A DNA stretch of 6,882 bases from Streptococcaceae bacterium (lineage in GTDB: Bacteria > Bacillota > Bacilli > Lactobacillales > Streptococcaceae), in contig JAITHN010000076.1 of assembly GCA_031279745.1 (NCBI GenBank), positions 1 through 6,882 of the forward strand. The letters run 5' to 3'. A model generated the notes under the pieces. It was not told where the DNA came from. It did not search any database and worked only from the letters and a program-made list of their open reading frames with translations. The number at the start of each line of letters is the position of its first letter. Position 1 is the stretch's first letter. Shown here one piece after another: positions 1-6,176 of the stretch. Both the position numbers and the translations under genes were made by a program.

Positions 1-60
1 TATGGCATTGAAAAAGCCAATGATTTTCTCGTGACTAGCCCTGAACAATATCGGAATTAA
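1..60 (+). CDS. C-terminal end of an unidentified protein (5' part outside window)
   Basis: Frame 1 is open from the left edge and reads 19 residues ending in ...LVTSPEQYRN before a TAA at 58-60. The peptide looks protein-like and hydrophilic, but it is too short for me to assign a family. No other gene competes for this stretch. It points towards the tRNA-ptsHI block, so the two transcription units converge in the region 61-348. The function is unknown, and the call rests only on an open frame at the window edge. Confidence 0.45.
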   Translation, partial: YGIEKANDFLVTSPEQYRN

Positions 61-146
61 AGTGCGCTCAAAGTGTAGCCTATGAACTTGAGCCTTTCAG
101 AGTGAGTGAATCTTCACCAATTTCGCTGCTTTACAAAAAAGTTTAG

Positions 147-168
147 AAAAACGTGCGTACCGAACGCA
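147..168 (-). terminator. Candidate intrinsic terminator, minus strand
   Basis: On the minus strand a 5-bp GC-rich stem (TGCGT / ACGCA, arms 164-168 and 154-158) encloses the loop TCGGT. It is followed after CG by five T (151-147), then a second T-rich run at 135-140. It could stop transcripts arriving from the tRNA-Thr side. The stem is short, so efficiency is uncertain. Confidence 0.4.
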
Positions 169-187
169 TGATTCGTATAAATAAGAC

Positions 188-216
188 AGATTGGAGTCGT
201 AAATCGACTCCAATCT
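188..216. terminator. 12-bp perfect hairpin, possible bidirectional terminator
   Basis: Arms 188-199 (AGATTGGAGTCG) and 205-216 are perfect inverse complements around a 5-base loop (TAAAT). The plus-strand tail is CTTTGT, and the minus-strand tail is GTCTTATTTAT. Neither is a clean T-tract, but the stem is the strongest in the region and lies between converging units, where a shared terminator would be expected. It is 127 bases after the stop codon at 58-60. Confidence 0.5.
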
Positions 217-276
217 TTGTATCAACCATTCTTTTTAGCGGTGTATTGTACATGTTGCATGCGCAAACTCACGCAT

Positions 277-298
277 AAAAAAATCCTCACGAATGGAT
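277..298 (-). terminator. Weak candidate terminator downstream of tRNA-Thr
   Basis: On the minus strand ATCC (298-295) can pair with GGAT (286-283), and seven T follow directly (283-277). It is the first T-tract after the tRNA, 51 bases past its 3' end. The stem has only four pairs and an 8-base loop, so the call rests mainly on the T-tract and position. Confidence 0.3.
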
Positions 299-348
299 AC
301 CCAAACGTAAGGAGACAGTTTATGGATGATGCGCTCCATTTCTATTGA

Positions 349-421
349 AGCCGACGATGGGGCTCGAACCCACGACCCCCACCTTACCATGGTGGTGCTC
401 TACCAGCTGAGCTACGACGGC
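349..421 (-). tRNA. tRNA-Thr (anticodon GGU)
   Basis: The minus strand folds into a complete cloverleaf. It has a 7-bp acceptor arm starting GCCGTCG, a D stem GCTC/GAGC with G18G19, and an anticodon stem CCACC/GGTGG. The loop ATGGTAA has T33 and anticodon GGT, which reads ACC and ACU threonine codons. A 5-base variable loop and a T arm with loop TTCGAGC complete the fold. The discriminator base is T (349), and no CCA is encoded, so the CCA end must be added enzymatically. Acceptor pair 5-68 is a T-T mismatch, and the first T-stem pair is G-T. G1-C72 and C2-G71, together with G35/U36, are consistent with threonyl-tRNA synthetase recognition as known from E. coli. Confidence 0.96.
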
Positions 422-432
422 CTAATAAACTT

Positions 433-461
433 ATTTTACTAGAAGAAAAAAAAGCCGTCAA
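433..461 (-). promoter_or_regulatory. Sigma-A-type promoter of tRNA-Thr
   Basis: On the minus strand the -35 box TTGACG (461-456) is separated by exactly 17 bases from the -10 box TAAAAT (438-433). Transcription would start near 426, leaving a leader of about five bases before the mature tRNA 5' end. The match to the TTGACA/TATAAT consensus and the placement between the ptsI terminator and the tRNA indicate that the tRNA is transcribed on its own. Confidence 0.82.
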
Positions 462-510
462 TGCATTCATTGGAATTTAGTAAAAATCCTGCGTTCTTCC
501 TTCAGATTGC

Positions 511-546
511 AAAAAAACGGACGAATAACCAATTAATGGTTATTCG
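511..546 (-). terminator. Intrinsic terminator of the ptsHI operon
   Basis: On the minus strand a 10-bp stem (arms 546-537 and 531-522, sequence CGAATAACCA and its complement) closes a 5-base loop. It is followed by TCCG and seven T (517-511). It begins 21 bases after the ptsI stop codon. Two more G-C pairs are possible at the base with a one-base bulge. It should separate ptsHI from the downstream tRNA promoter. Confidence 0.88.
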
Positions 547-567
547 CCCAGTTCTACGATTCAAAAA

Positions 568-2298
568 TTATTCGCCAACATATTCTTCAACGAGAGCCAA
601 TACCTCTTCCATAGTATCCACTTCATTCAAGGCTTTGTCTGCCAATTCTTTCATTTTTGTTGTATCTAAACGATTCATCAAGCTACGTGTTTGAAGAATA
701 GACGTTGCGCTCATAGAGAACTCGTCTAATCCCATACCTACAAGCAATGGAACTGCCTTTTGATCTCCAGCCATCTCTCCACACATTCCAGCCCATTTAC
801 CTTCTGCATGCATGGCATCAATAACGTTTTTAATTAAACGTAAGATTGATGGGTTGTAAGGTTGGTAAAGATAAGCCACTTGATCATTCATACGGTCAGC
901 TGCCATTGAATATTGAATCAAGTCGTTTGTTCCAATACTCATAAAGTCAACGTGTTTTGCAAAACGATCTGCAATCATTGCAGCAGCTGGGATTTCAATC
1001 ATAATTCCCACTTGAATGTCATCCGCAACGGCAACACCTTCTGCAATCAATTTCGCTTTTTCTTCATCCCAAATTGCTTTTGCTGCAAGAAATTCTTTTA
1101 CAAGCGCAACCATTGGGAACATCACACGAAGTTGTCCATGAACTGAAGCACGCAATAATGCACGCAACTGTGTACGGAACCATGTGTTTCCTTCTTCAGA
1201 AATTGAAATACGTAATGCACGGTATCCGAGGAAAGGATTCATTTCATGCGGCAAATCAAAGTATGGTAACTCTTTATCTCCACCAATATCCATTGTACGA
1301 ACAACGACAGGCTTTCCATTCATTCCTTCAAGAACCGCTTTATACGCAAGATATTGCTCTTCTTCTGTCGGGAAATCTTGGGACTCCATATACAAGAATT
1401 CCGTACGGTATAAACCGATTGCTTCTCCGCCATTGTCCAATACACCTTCAACATCTTTAGGTGTTCCAATGTTTGCAGCCAATTCAAAATGCTTTCCATC
1501 AGCTGTTACAGTTTCAGCATCTTTAAACAATGCCCACTCTGCTTTTTGTTTCGCATATTTTTCACCTTCAGCAAGGAAGGCTGTTTTTTGGTCTTCGTTC
1601 GGGTTAATGATCACTTCACCAGTAATCCCATTAGCTGCAAGAACGTCCCCTTCTTTTACCAATTCTGTAATGTTGTTCGTTCCAACAATTGCAGGAATTT
1701 CTAGTGTACGTGCCATAATTGCGGAATGGCTTGTACGTCCACCAATATTTGTAATAAATGCTTTTACAAACTGTTTATTTAATTGAGCTGTATCACTTGG
1801 CGTTAAATCGTGAGCAATCACAACGACTTCTTCATTGATTAACGCTGGGTTAGGCAAGGTTACACCTAGGAGATGACTCATCACGCGTTTCGTCACGTCT
1901 TTAATATCCGCCGCACGCTCTTGCATGTAAGCGTTATCTTCCATGCCCTCAAAAATAGAAATAAACATGTCCGTTACTTCTTTTAATGCGCTTTCCGCGT
2001 TGACTTTATTTGACTCGATACTGTCTTTGATTTGCCCAACCATTTCAGGGTCAGCCAATACCATCAAATGTGCATCAAATACTTGTGCCTCTTCTTCACC
2101 CAAGTTTGTTGCGGCTTTATCTCGGATAGCTTGAAGCTCGCCTGTTGACGCAGCAAGTGCGTCATCTAAGCGAGCTTTTTCAGCGTCCGTATTTTCAACG
2201 GTTTTCTTTTCAAATGAAAGATCTGGTTGAACAAGCAGATAAGCTTTAGCAACAGCAACACCAGATGATGCAGCAATTCCTTTAAGCAATTCTGTCAT
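568..2298 (-). CDS. ptsI: Phosphoenolpyruvate-protein phosphotransferase (PTS enzyme I)
   Basis: This cytosolic enzyme takes phosphate from phosphoenolpyruvate and passes it to HPr, the first step of sugar uptake by the phosphotransferase system. The 576-residue product has the full length of the family. The N-terminal HPr-binding and phosphohistidine part contains GGRTSHSAIMAR with the active-site His191. The C-terminal PEP-binding barrel shows LYRTEFL (Arg298), RTMDIGGDKE (Arg334), IMIEIP (Glu435), SIGTNDL (Asn458, Asp459) and GMCGEMAGD with Cys506, matching the known catalytic set of E. coli enzyme I. The ATG lies two bases after the ptsH stop. The ribosome binding site AAGGA (2314-2310) sits inside the ptsH end, so translation is probably coupled. 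Nothing suggests a defect. Confidence in identity is very high. Confidence 0.98.
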   Translation of the reverse strand: MTELLKGIAASSGVAVAKAYLLVQPDLSFEKKTVENTDAEKARLDDALAASTGELQAIRDKAATNLGEEEAQVFDAHLMVLADPEMVGQIKDSIESNKVNAESALKEVTDMFISIFEGMEDNAYMQERAADIKDVTKRVMSHLLGVTLPNPALINEEVVVIAHDLTPSDTAQLNKQFVKAFITNIGGRTSHSAIMARTLEIPAIVGTNNITELVKEGDVLAANGITGEVIINPNEDQKTAFLAEGEKYAKQKAEWALFKDAETVTADGKHFELAANIGTPKDVEGVLDNGGEAIGLYRTEFLYMESQDFPTEEEQYLAYKAVLEGMNGKPVVVRTMDIGGDKELPYFDLPHEMNPFLGYRALRISISEEGNTWFRTQLRALLRASVHGQLRVMFPMVALVKEFLAAKAIWDEEKAKLIAEGVAVADDIQVGIMIEIPAAAMIADRFAKHVDFMSIGTNDLIQYSMAADRMNDQVAYLYQPYNPSILRLIKNVIDAMHAEGKWAGMCGEMAGDQKAVPLLVGMGLDEFSMSATSILQTRSLMNRLDTTKMKELADKALNEVDTMEEVLALVEEYVGE

Positions 2299-2300
2299 GT

Positions 2301-2567
2301 TTATGCCAATCCTTCTTTCGTCATTGTTTCTTCGATAGCAACAATTGCTTCTGCTTCGTCTGCTCCATCAGCAGTAATTGTAACATCAGCACCTTGACCA
2401 ACACCAAGACTCATTACACCCATGATAGATTTTAAGTTTACTGATTTCCCTTTGTAATCAAGGTTTACATCAGAGTTAAATTTTGACGCTGTTTGAACCA
2501 ACAAAGTTGCTGGACGTGCGTGAATCCCTGTTTCTGCTACGATGTGAAAATCTTTTGAAGTTGCCAT
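2301..2567 (-). CDS. ptsH: Phosphocarrier protein HPr
   Basis: HPr is the small cytosolic carrier that receives phosphate from enzyme I and passes it to sugar-specific EII permeases. The 88-residue sequence has GIHARPAT with the active His16 and the segment KSVNLKSIMGV with Ser47, the HPr kinase/phosphorylase site of Firmicutes. These are one position later than the usual His15/Ser46. The N terminus is Met-Ala, so removal of Met would restore the usual numbering. Ser47 allows, by family knowledge, P-Ser-HPr formation and partnership with CcpA in catabolite control. The start is supported by AAAGGAG (2584-2578) ten bases upstream. It is the first gene of the operon, with ptsI two bases downstream. 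The sequence is very similar to enterococcal HPr as I remember it. Confidence 0.98.
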   Translation of the reverse strand: MATSKDFHIVAETGIHARPATLLVQTASKFNSDVNLDYKGKSVNLKSIMGVMSLGVGQGADVTITADGADEAEAIVAIEETMTKEGLA

Positions 2568-2651
2568 TTAAATAGTGCTCCTTTGATAAAAATATTTTGG
2601 TAAGGTTTACATTTTTTCAATATCCTCGAAAAAATGACCTTTCAGTTGAAA

Positions 2652-2680
2652 ATTATACCGAAAAATAGGAAAGCATACAA
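2652..2680 (-). promoter_or_regulatory. Sigma-A-type promoter of ptsHI
   Basis: On the minus strand the -35 box TTGTAT (2680-2675) and a perfect -10 box TATAAT (2657-2652) are separated by 17 bases. Predicted start is near 2645, giving a leader of about 78 bases to the ptsH ATG. A-tract at 2684-2688 and T-tract at 2700-2708 (minus-strand sense) lie just upstream, where an UP element would sit. Confidence 0.85.
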
Positions 2681-2857
2681 GCCTTTTTACTCCGTTCTGA
2701 AAAAAAAATTCAGGAATTATTTTCAGAATCCCCCCCAAGTCTTCTACACAACCGTTGATCGTTTTCCGAGACTTGGTTCATATAGCGTGCTTACGAAAGT
2801 CCGTCTTTTCTATGAGTGAGACATGACTTGCAACTCTGCGCTCATATGCGTGACAAA

Positions 2858-2919
2858 CACATGTGGGGAAGGTAGCTCGTTTGTGCGGACGTTTCACAAG
2901 CGGGGAAGGTAAGCCGTTT
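2858..2919 (-). repeat. Pair of 25-base imperfect direct repeats, 37-base period
   Basis: On the minus strand the segments 2919-2895 and 2882-2858 agree at 20 of 25 positions, both with AAACG near the start, TACCTTCCCC in the middle and TGTG at the end. On the plus strand the clearest shared stretch is GGGGAAGGTA. The pair lies in the GC-richer part of the pepF-ptsH gap, downstream of pepF. It could be the remnant of a short dispersed repeat or a local duplication. Confidence 0.65.
2878..2902 (-). repeat. Imperfect direct repeat, copy B (25 bases)
   Basis: Read on the minus strand, this copy starts AAACGAGCTACC and matches the copy starting at 2919 at 20 of 25 positions if offset by 37 bases. 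Strictly, copy B runs minus from 2882 to 2858, and copy A runs from 2919 to 2895. The shared core is TACCTTCCCC in both. Coordinates given here mark the junction between the copies. The function is unknown. Confidence 0.35.
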
Positions 2920-2925
2920 CCCCGC
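2900..2925. other. GC-rich hairpin downstream of pepF
   Basis: GCGGGGAA (2900-2907) and TTCCCCGC (2918-2925) form a perfect 8-bp stem around ten bases, within which GG/CC (2908-2909, 2914-2915) can pair further. It is 61 bases past the pepF stop codon on the minus strand. No T-tract follows on either strand, so a standard intrinsic terminator is unlikely. A role in mRNA 3'-end protection is possible but unproven. Confidence 0.6.
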
Positions 2926-2985
2926 GTGTACATTCACTCACGTTGCACCCTCCAGCAAGACTCGGCTTGACCCCACTTTGTAAAC

Positions 2986-4791
2986 TTAACCGATGAGTTT
3001 TTCTAGTTCATCCAGACGTTCTTCAAAGAGCTTGAACGCATCACGCAAGTAAGTTTCCTCTTCCATATTTACACCTGCTTTTTGGATAACGTTTAACGGT
3101 GCATCGCTGCTTCCAGCCTTAAGATAATCCAAGTATTTCTCCAAATCTTTTGGATTCCCTTGTACAATTTTTTTACTCAACGCGCTTGCAGCCGCAAAGC
3201 CCGTCGCATATTGGTAAACATAATAATTGTAATAGAAATGAGGGATTCTTGCCCATTCTAAAGCGATTTCCTCATCCCTTACAAGCGCATCTCCATAGTA
3301 TTTTGCATTTAATTTGCCGTAAGCATCATTTAGCATGTCGCTCGTTAAAGGAATGCCTGCTGCTTGTTGCGTGTGCATAAAATGCTCAAATTCCGCAAAC
3401 TGCGTTTGACGGAAGATTGTCCCTTTAAATCCATCAAGAAAATGATTAAGAATATAGGCACGGACTAACGGATCTGTTTCCGTTTGAAGCAAATGCTCCG
3501 TTAATATATTTTCATTTGTTGTAGAAGCGATTTCAGCCAAGAAAATAGAGTAATCTCCGTAAATAAACGGCTGATTGGAACGGGTGAAATAACTATGCAA
3601 CGAATGCCCCGTTTCATGCACAAGCGTGTAAAGTTGATCGAGTGCATCATGCCAGTTCATCAACATGTAAGGCGCTGTATCATAAGCGCCACCTGAATAA
3701 GCCCCGCTTCGCTTCCCTTGGTTTTCGTAAACATCCACCCAGCGATTATCAAACGCCTCTTTTACAACTCGCACATACTCTTCACCAAGAGGGGCGAGTG
3801 CGACTAACGCCTTCTCTTTCGCTTCGTCGTAGGTCATTGAAAAATCCACATCATCCACAATAGGGGTATGCAAATCATAATTGTGAAGTGTATCCACACC
3901 AAGCACGCGTTTTCTTAGCGCTACATAGCGATGTAGCAAAGGTAGATGTTCATGTACCACGTTCAAAAGTGTATCGAATACTGTTTCAGGAATATGGTTG
4001 GCATGCATGGCGGCTTGTCTTGCAGAGTCAAAGTTGCGAACTTTCGCACGCACATTGTCCGTTTTAACATTGTAGCTAAGCGTTGACGCAAGCGTATGCT
4101 GAAACTCCCCGTAGGTTTGATACATTTTTTGGAAGGCATCTTTCCTCACTTCACGGTCAAAGCTTTCCAAAAACTGGCGATAGAGCCCATGTGTCAGTTG
4201 AACTTCTCTTCTCTCTTCATCCTGAACCATTGGAAATCTTAAATCCGCGTTGTTTAAAATAGAAAACGTTTCCCCTGGACCATTAAACAACTCCGAGACA
4301 CTCGCAAGAAGGGCTTCTCCCTCATTTGAAAGCACATGCTCACGGTTTGACGTAATTTGTTCCAAGAAATATTTATAGAGGGTTAATTCCTCGTTTTCTT
4401 CAATCATCGCTTTTATTTCTTCATCAGTTAGGCTGAGCAACTCAGGTTCAAACCAGCTCATGCTCTCACTTGCATTGACATAGAGGGTCTTTGCGCGACT
4501 TTGCATGCCTTGATAGAAACTATTCGCCGTATCTTCATCGTTTTTCATGGAAGCATAGACGTAAAGTTTCTCCGTCGGGCGATAAAGATTTTCAAAATGT
4601 TGAAGTGTCTTAAATATTGCTTCGCTTCCGTCTTTTAGCGTCCCTTTATATTGCGCAGATTCTTTAAGAATCCCTTCCACTCGCTTAAATTCCGATTCCC
4701 AAGCTTGTTCATCTTTGAAAATAAGTGATAAATCCCATGTATCTTTTTCTGCGACTTCGTTGCGTTTACGAATTTCTTGTCTTTTTGCCAT
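2986..4791 (-). CDS. pepF: Oligoendopeptidase F (M3B family zinc metallopeptidase)
   Basis: PepF is a cytosolic zinc endopeptidase that cleaves short oligopeptides. The 601-residue product has the usual full length. An all-helical N-terminal half precedes the M3 catalytic domain, whose zinc motif is seen as LVHETGHSLH (His392, Glu393, His396). FLAEIASTTNE follows with the third ligand Glu420, 24 residues after His396. Other family signatures include YMLMNWHDAL before the motif and HFYYNYYVYQYATG at 518-531. The start ATG has AGGAGG (4801-4796) four bases upstream, a strong site at slightly short spacing. It follows coiA on the same strand after 224 bases containing tandem repeats. The coiA-pepF order also occurs in B. 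subtilis and streptococci. No truncation is seen. Confidence 0.96.
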   Translation of the reverse strand: MAKRQEIRKRNEVAEKDTWDLSLIFKDEQAWESEFKRVEGILKESAQYKGTLKDGSEAIFKTLQHFENLYRPTEKLYVYASMKNDEDTANSFYQGMQSRAKTLYVNASESMSWFEPELLSLTDEEIKAMIEENEELTLYKYFLEQITSNREHVLSNEGEALLASVSELFNGPGETFSILNNADLRFPMVQDEERREVQLTHGLYRQFLESFDREVRKDAFQKMYQTYGEFQHTLASTLSYNVKTDNVRAKVRNFDSARQAAMHANHIPETVFDTLLNVVHEHLPLLHRYVALRKRVLGVDTLHNYDLHTPIVDDVDFSMTYDEAKEKALVALAPLGEEYVRVVKEAFDNRWVDVYENQGKRSGAYSGGAYDTAPYMLMNWHDALDQLYTLVHETGHSLHSYFTRSNQPFIYGDYSIFLAEIASTTNENILTEHLLQTETDPLVRAYILNHFLDGFKGTIFRQTQFAEFEHFMHTQQAAGIPLTSDMLNDAYGKLNAKYYGDALVRDEEIALEWARIPHFYYNYYVYQYATGFAAASALSKKIVQGNPKDLEKYLDYLKAGSSDAPLNVIQKAGVNMEEETYLRDAFKLFEERLDELEKLIG

Positions 4792-4816
4792 AAACCCTCC
4801 TCAAATGTTTTCCATT

Positions 4817-4846
4817 ATTTTATCATTTTTTCTTTTCAAATGAAAA
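4817..4846 (-). promoter_or_regulatory. Possible promoter of pepF
   Basis: On the minus strand TTTTCA (4846-4841, 4 of 6 consensus bases) lies 18 bases before TAAAAT (4822-4817, 5 of 6), placed 25 bases before the pepF ATG. The -35 half is weak and part of the near-palindrome TTTTCAAATGAAAA (4833-4846), and the stretch is AT-rich, so chance matches are easy. A local promoter would let pepF be expressed independently of coiA. Confidence 0.4.
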
Positions 4847-4858
4847 ATATTTGTTTGA

Positions 4859-4978
4859 GTGGAGCCTACGGAAAAATTAGAGGTAGCAGCCTTGAATTTT
4901 CAATAGGCAAAGCGATAAGTGCAGCCTACGGAAAATTTAGAGGCAGCACGACTTTATTTTCAATAGGCAAAGTCAATT
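4859..4978. repeat. Two tandem 60-base repeats, each an imperfect hairpin
   Basis: Units 4859-4918 and 4919-4978 are head-to-tail and match at 46 of 60 positions without gaps. Shared blocks include AGCCTACGGAAAA and ATTTTCAATAGGCAAAG. Within each unit GCCTA pairs with TAGGC and AAAAT with ATTTT across a CGG/CAA internal loop (unit 1 arms 4864-4878 and 4895-4908, unit 2 arms 4924-4936 and 4956-4968). The next bases (AAGTGC at 4979-4984) repeat the start of unit 2, hinting at a lost third copy. Units are a multiple of three long and open on the plus strand, but no start signal supports translation. They separate coiA from pepF. Confidence 0.9.
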
Positions 4979-5015
4979 AAGTGCTTCATCTACCTCAACA
5001 TTTGGAATGTTCTGC

Positions 5016-6176
5016 TTATCCTTCATTGAAAAGGGCGTTGTGCGGCAACTTTATCGAAAAATCGGGTACCTCTTCCCAAGCAAAATCATACGGAATCAAG
5101 TGTTTTGTTTGATGCGGAATAAGCTTGAACTGATCCCCTTGAACTTCTAGACAGTTGATTGTGTCCAACCCTAGAATTTCGAGCCTTATAAACTCGCGTA
5201 CGACCTCTTCAAAATGAATTAAGGGGAAGGAAAAACACTCGAGACGAGAGGAAAGTAGTGCTTTTTCACAGGCTTCTGCCGTACTTCCCTCCTCCAACTG
5301 AGAAAACAGTACCTGTTTCCATGAGAAGTCATCCTGTTTCATAAAAAGAGGCTTTACTGGCGGATAATAGTAATATTTCGGTAGGCTAAGAAGGTGCAAG
5401 TTCTTTTGGTAGAGATGCTGTTGCACACTCCGCATAAATTTGTCCCCTGCTCTTAGTTTTTTCATCCGTTTATTATGCACTTCTCTCAGTATTGTTTTTG
5501 AATCAAAGGTGATTTCCCCACCGCATAGGACGTTTGGGCGATTTAATATTTCAAGCAGCATCCCCTCACCTATCAAAAACTCAACTTGCTTTGAAACTAT
5601 TTTTCCGCACACCGTTTCGAAAATGGCATAGTAAAGGATGAGTCGTTCGTCTTTTGCATTCAATGAAAAGAACGAAAAACCACTTAACTCATGAAAGGAA
5701 AGAAATTTTTTCATCGATTGCTGCGTGCATTTTCTCACCTTAAATTTTGGTCCTAAAAGCCAAAACGGCTGATATCCATGTGCCTTATAGTTTTCCGTGC
5801 GCTCTGTAAATCTCTCGAGAGAAATTTCTGAGCATTGAATTTCTAACGCAATCCGTCCCTCTATTAAAACATCCGGACGCTGGTGGAGTTCGGGCAAATA
5901 CGCTTCCAATTCTGCTTTCAAGCCATTGTCTTTTGCCCAATTGTAGAAGAGCGTTTTGAGTGCCAAATGCGTCGGAGATTCATTTTCAGAGAATACCTCG
6001 CACTGACTCTGTTTTTGATGGGCAAAGTAGGGAGACACCACTGTCCCAACCCTCAATTGTACTTTTTCATGACAAGCTAAACAGAACCAATTTTCTCTCT
6101 GCTTCTCCTTTAAAAACGCACGCTCACATTCGAGGACATTCATCACTTCGAACTTTTCATTCATTGCAAAAATCAT
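5016..6176 (-). CDS. coiA: Competence protein CoiA-like, predicted nuclease-fold protein
   Basis: CoiA is needed for natural transformation in streptococci, where it acts on incoming DNA at or before recombination; the biochemical activity is not settled. With ATG 6176 the protein has 386 residues, typical for the family. Near the N terminus CLAC (Cys32, Cys35) and YFAH (His53) form a likely zinc-binding element. RPDVLIEG followed by ALEIQCS gives Asp102, Glu112 and Gln114, the D...ExQ pattern of the restriction-endonuclease-like fold. The C-terminal half has no motif I recognise. An upstream TTG (6182) would add two residues. I prefer ATG 6176 because the G-run at 6191-6187 is ten bases upstream and the protein then begins MIFAMNEKFEV, as related proteins do. 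The gene diverges from rlmN and precedes pepF. It looks intact. Confidence 0.9.
   Translation of the reverse strand: MIFAMNEKFEVMNVLECERAFLKEKQRENWFCLACHEKVQLRVGTVVSPYFAHQKQSQCEVFSENESPTHLALKTLFYNWAKDNGLKAELEAYLPELHQRPDVLIEGRIALEIQCSEISLERFTERTENYKAHGYQPFWLLGPKFKVRKCTQQSMKKFLSFHELSGFSFFSLNAKDERLILYYAIFETVCGKIVSKQVEFLIGEGMLLEILNRPNVLCGGEITFDSKTILREVHNKRMKKLRAGDKFMRSVQQHLYQKNLHLLSLPKYYYYPPVKPLFMKQDDFSWKQVLFSQLEEGSTAEACEKALLSSRLECFSFPLIHFEEVVREFIRLEILGLDTINCLEVQGDQFKLIPHQTKHLIPYDFAWEEVPDFSIKLPHNALFNEG

Larger units (their letters stand above)
61..348. other. Intergenic region between convergent units, hairpin-rich, no convincing gene
   Basis: This 288-base stretch separates the plus-strand gene end at 60 from the minus-strand tRNA. 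It contains three hairpin candidates, listed separately. An open frame of 34 codons on the minus strand (339 to 235) has no ribosome binding site and is not called. On the plus strand an AAGGAG (309-314) precedes ATG 322 by 7 bases, but that frame stops after 8 codons at 346-348. Positions 73-87 weakly resemble the start of the 60-base repeats at 4859-4978. Confidence 0.6.
2681..2985. other. Intergenic region between pepF and the ptsHI promoter
   Basis: No gene is supported here. The half near ptsH is AT-rich with homopolymers (A9 at 2700-2708, C7 at 2730-2736). It has a 9-bp inverted repeat (TTCTGAAAA 2695-2703 / TTTTCAGAA 2720-2728) and an 8-bp one (CCAAGTCT 2735-2742 / AGACTTGG 2769-2776). 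The half near pepF is clearly GC-richer and holds a direct repeat and a strong hairpin, listed separately. No clean T-tract terminator for pepF is visible. Short open frames (for example 2823-2912, plus strand) lack good ribosome binding sites. Confidence 0.6.

Noticed and set aside
1184..1786. 200-codon plus-strand open frame inside ptsI
   Set aside because: It is antisense to a conserved enzyme I coding region and arises from codon bias. Its composition is rich in Ser and Pro, as in antisense shadows, and no start signal is present.
2754..2767. Catabolite-responsive (cre) site candidate, minus strand GGAAAACGATCAAC
   Set aside because: It has the central AANCGNT but mismatches the consensus at both ends, including the final CA, and lies about 75 bases upstream of the -35 box. 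The evidence is too weak.
2634..2819. 61-codon plus-strand open frame upstream of ptsH
   Set aside because: It covers the ptsHI promoter and homopolymer tracts, has no ribosome binding site, and its composition reflects the A- and T-runs.
2823..2912. 29-codon plus-strand frame between ptsH and pepF
   Set aside because: It has no good ribosome binding site and no recognisable product. It overlaps the direct repeats and the GC-rich hairpin.
4777..4980. 67-codon plus-strand open frame across the pepF start and the tandem repeats
   Set aside because: The repeat unit is a multiple of three, which keeps the frame open by itself. There is no ribosome binding site, and its start lies inside pepF on the opposite strand.
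4997..5011. Hairpin AACATT-TGG-AATGTT just after the coiA stop
   Set aside because: It is a perfect 6-bp stem but AT-rich with a 3-base loop and no T-tract, so it is not supported as a terminator.
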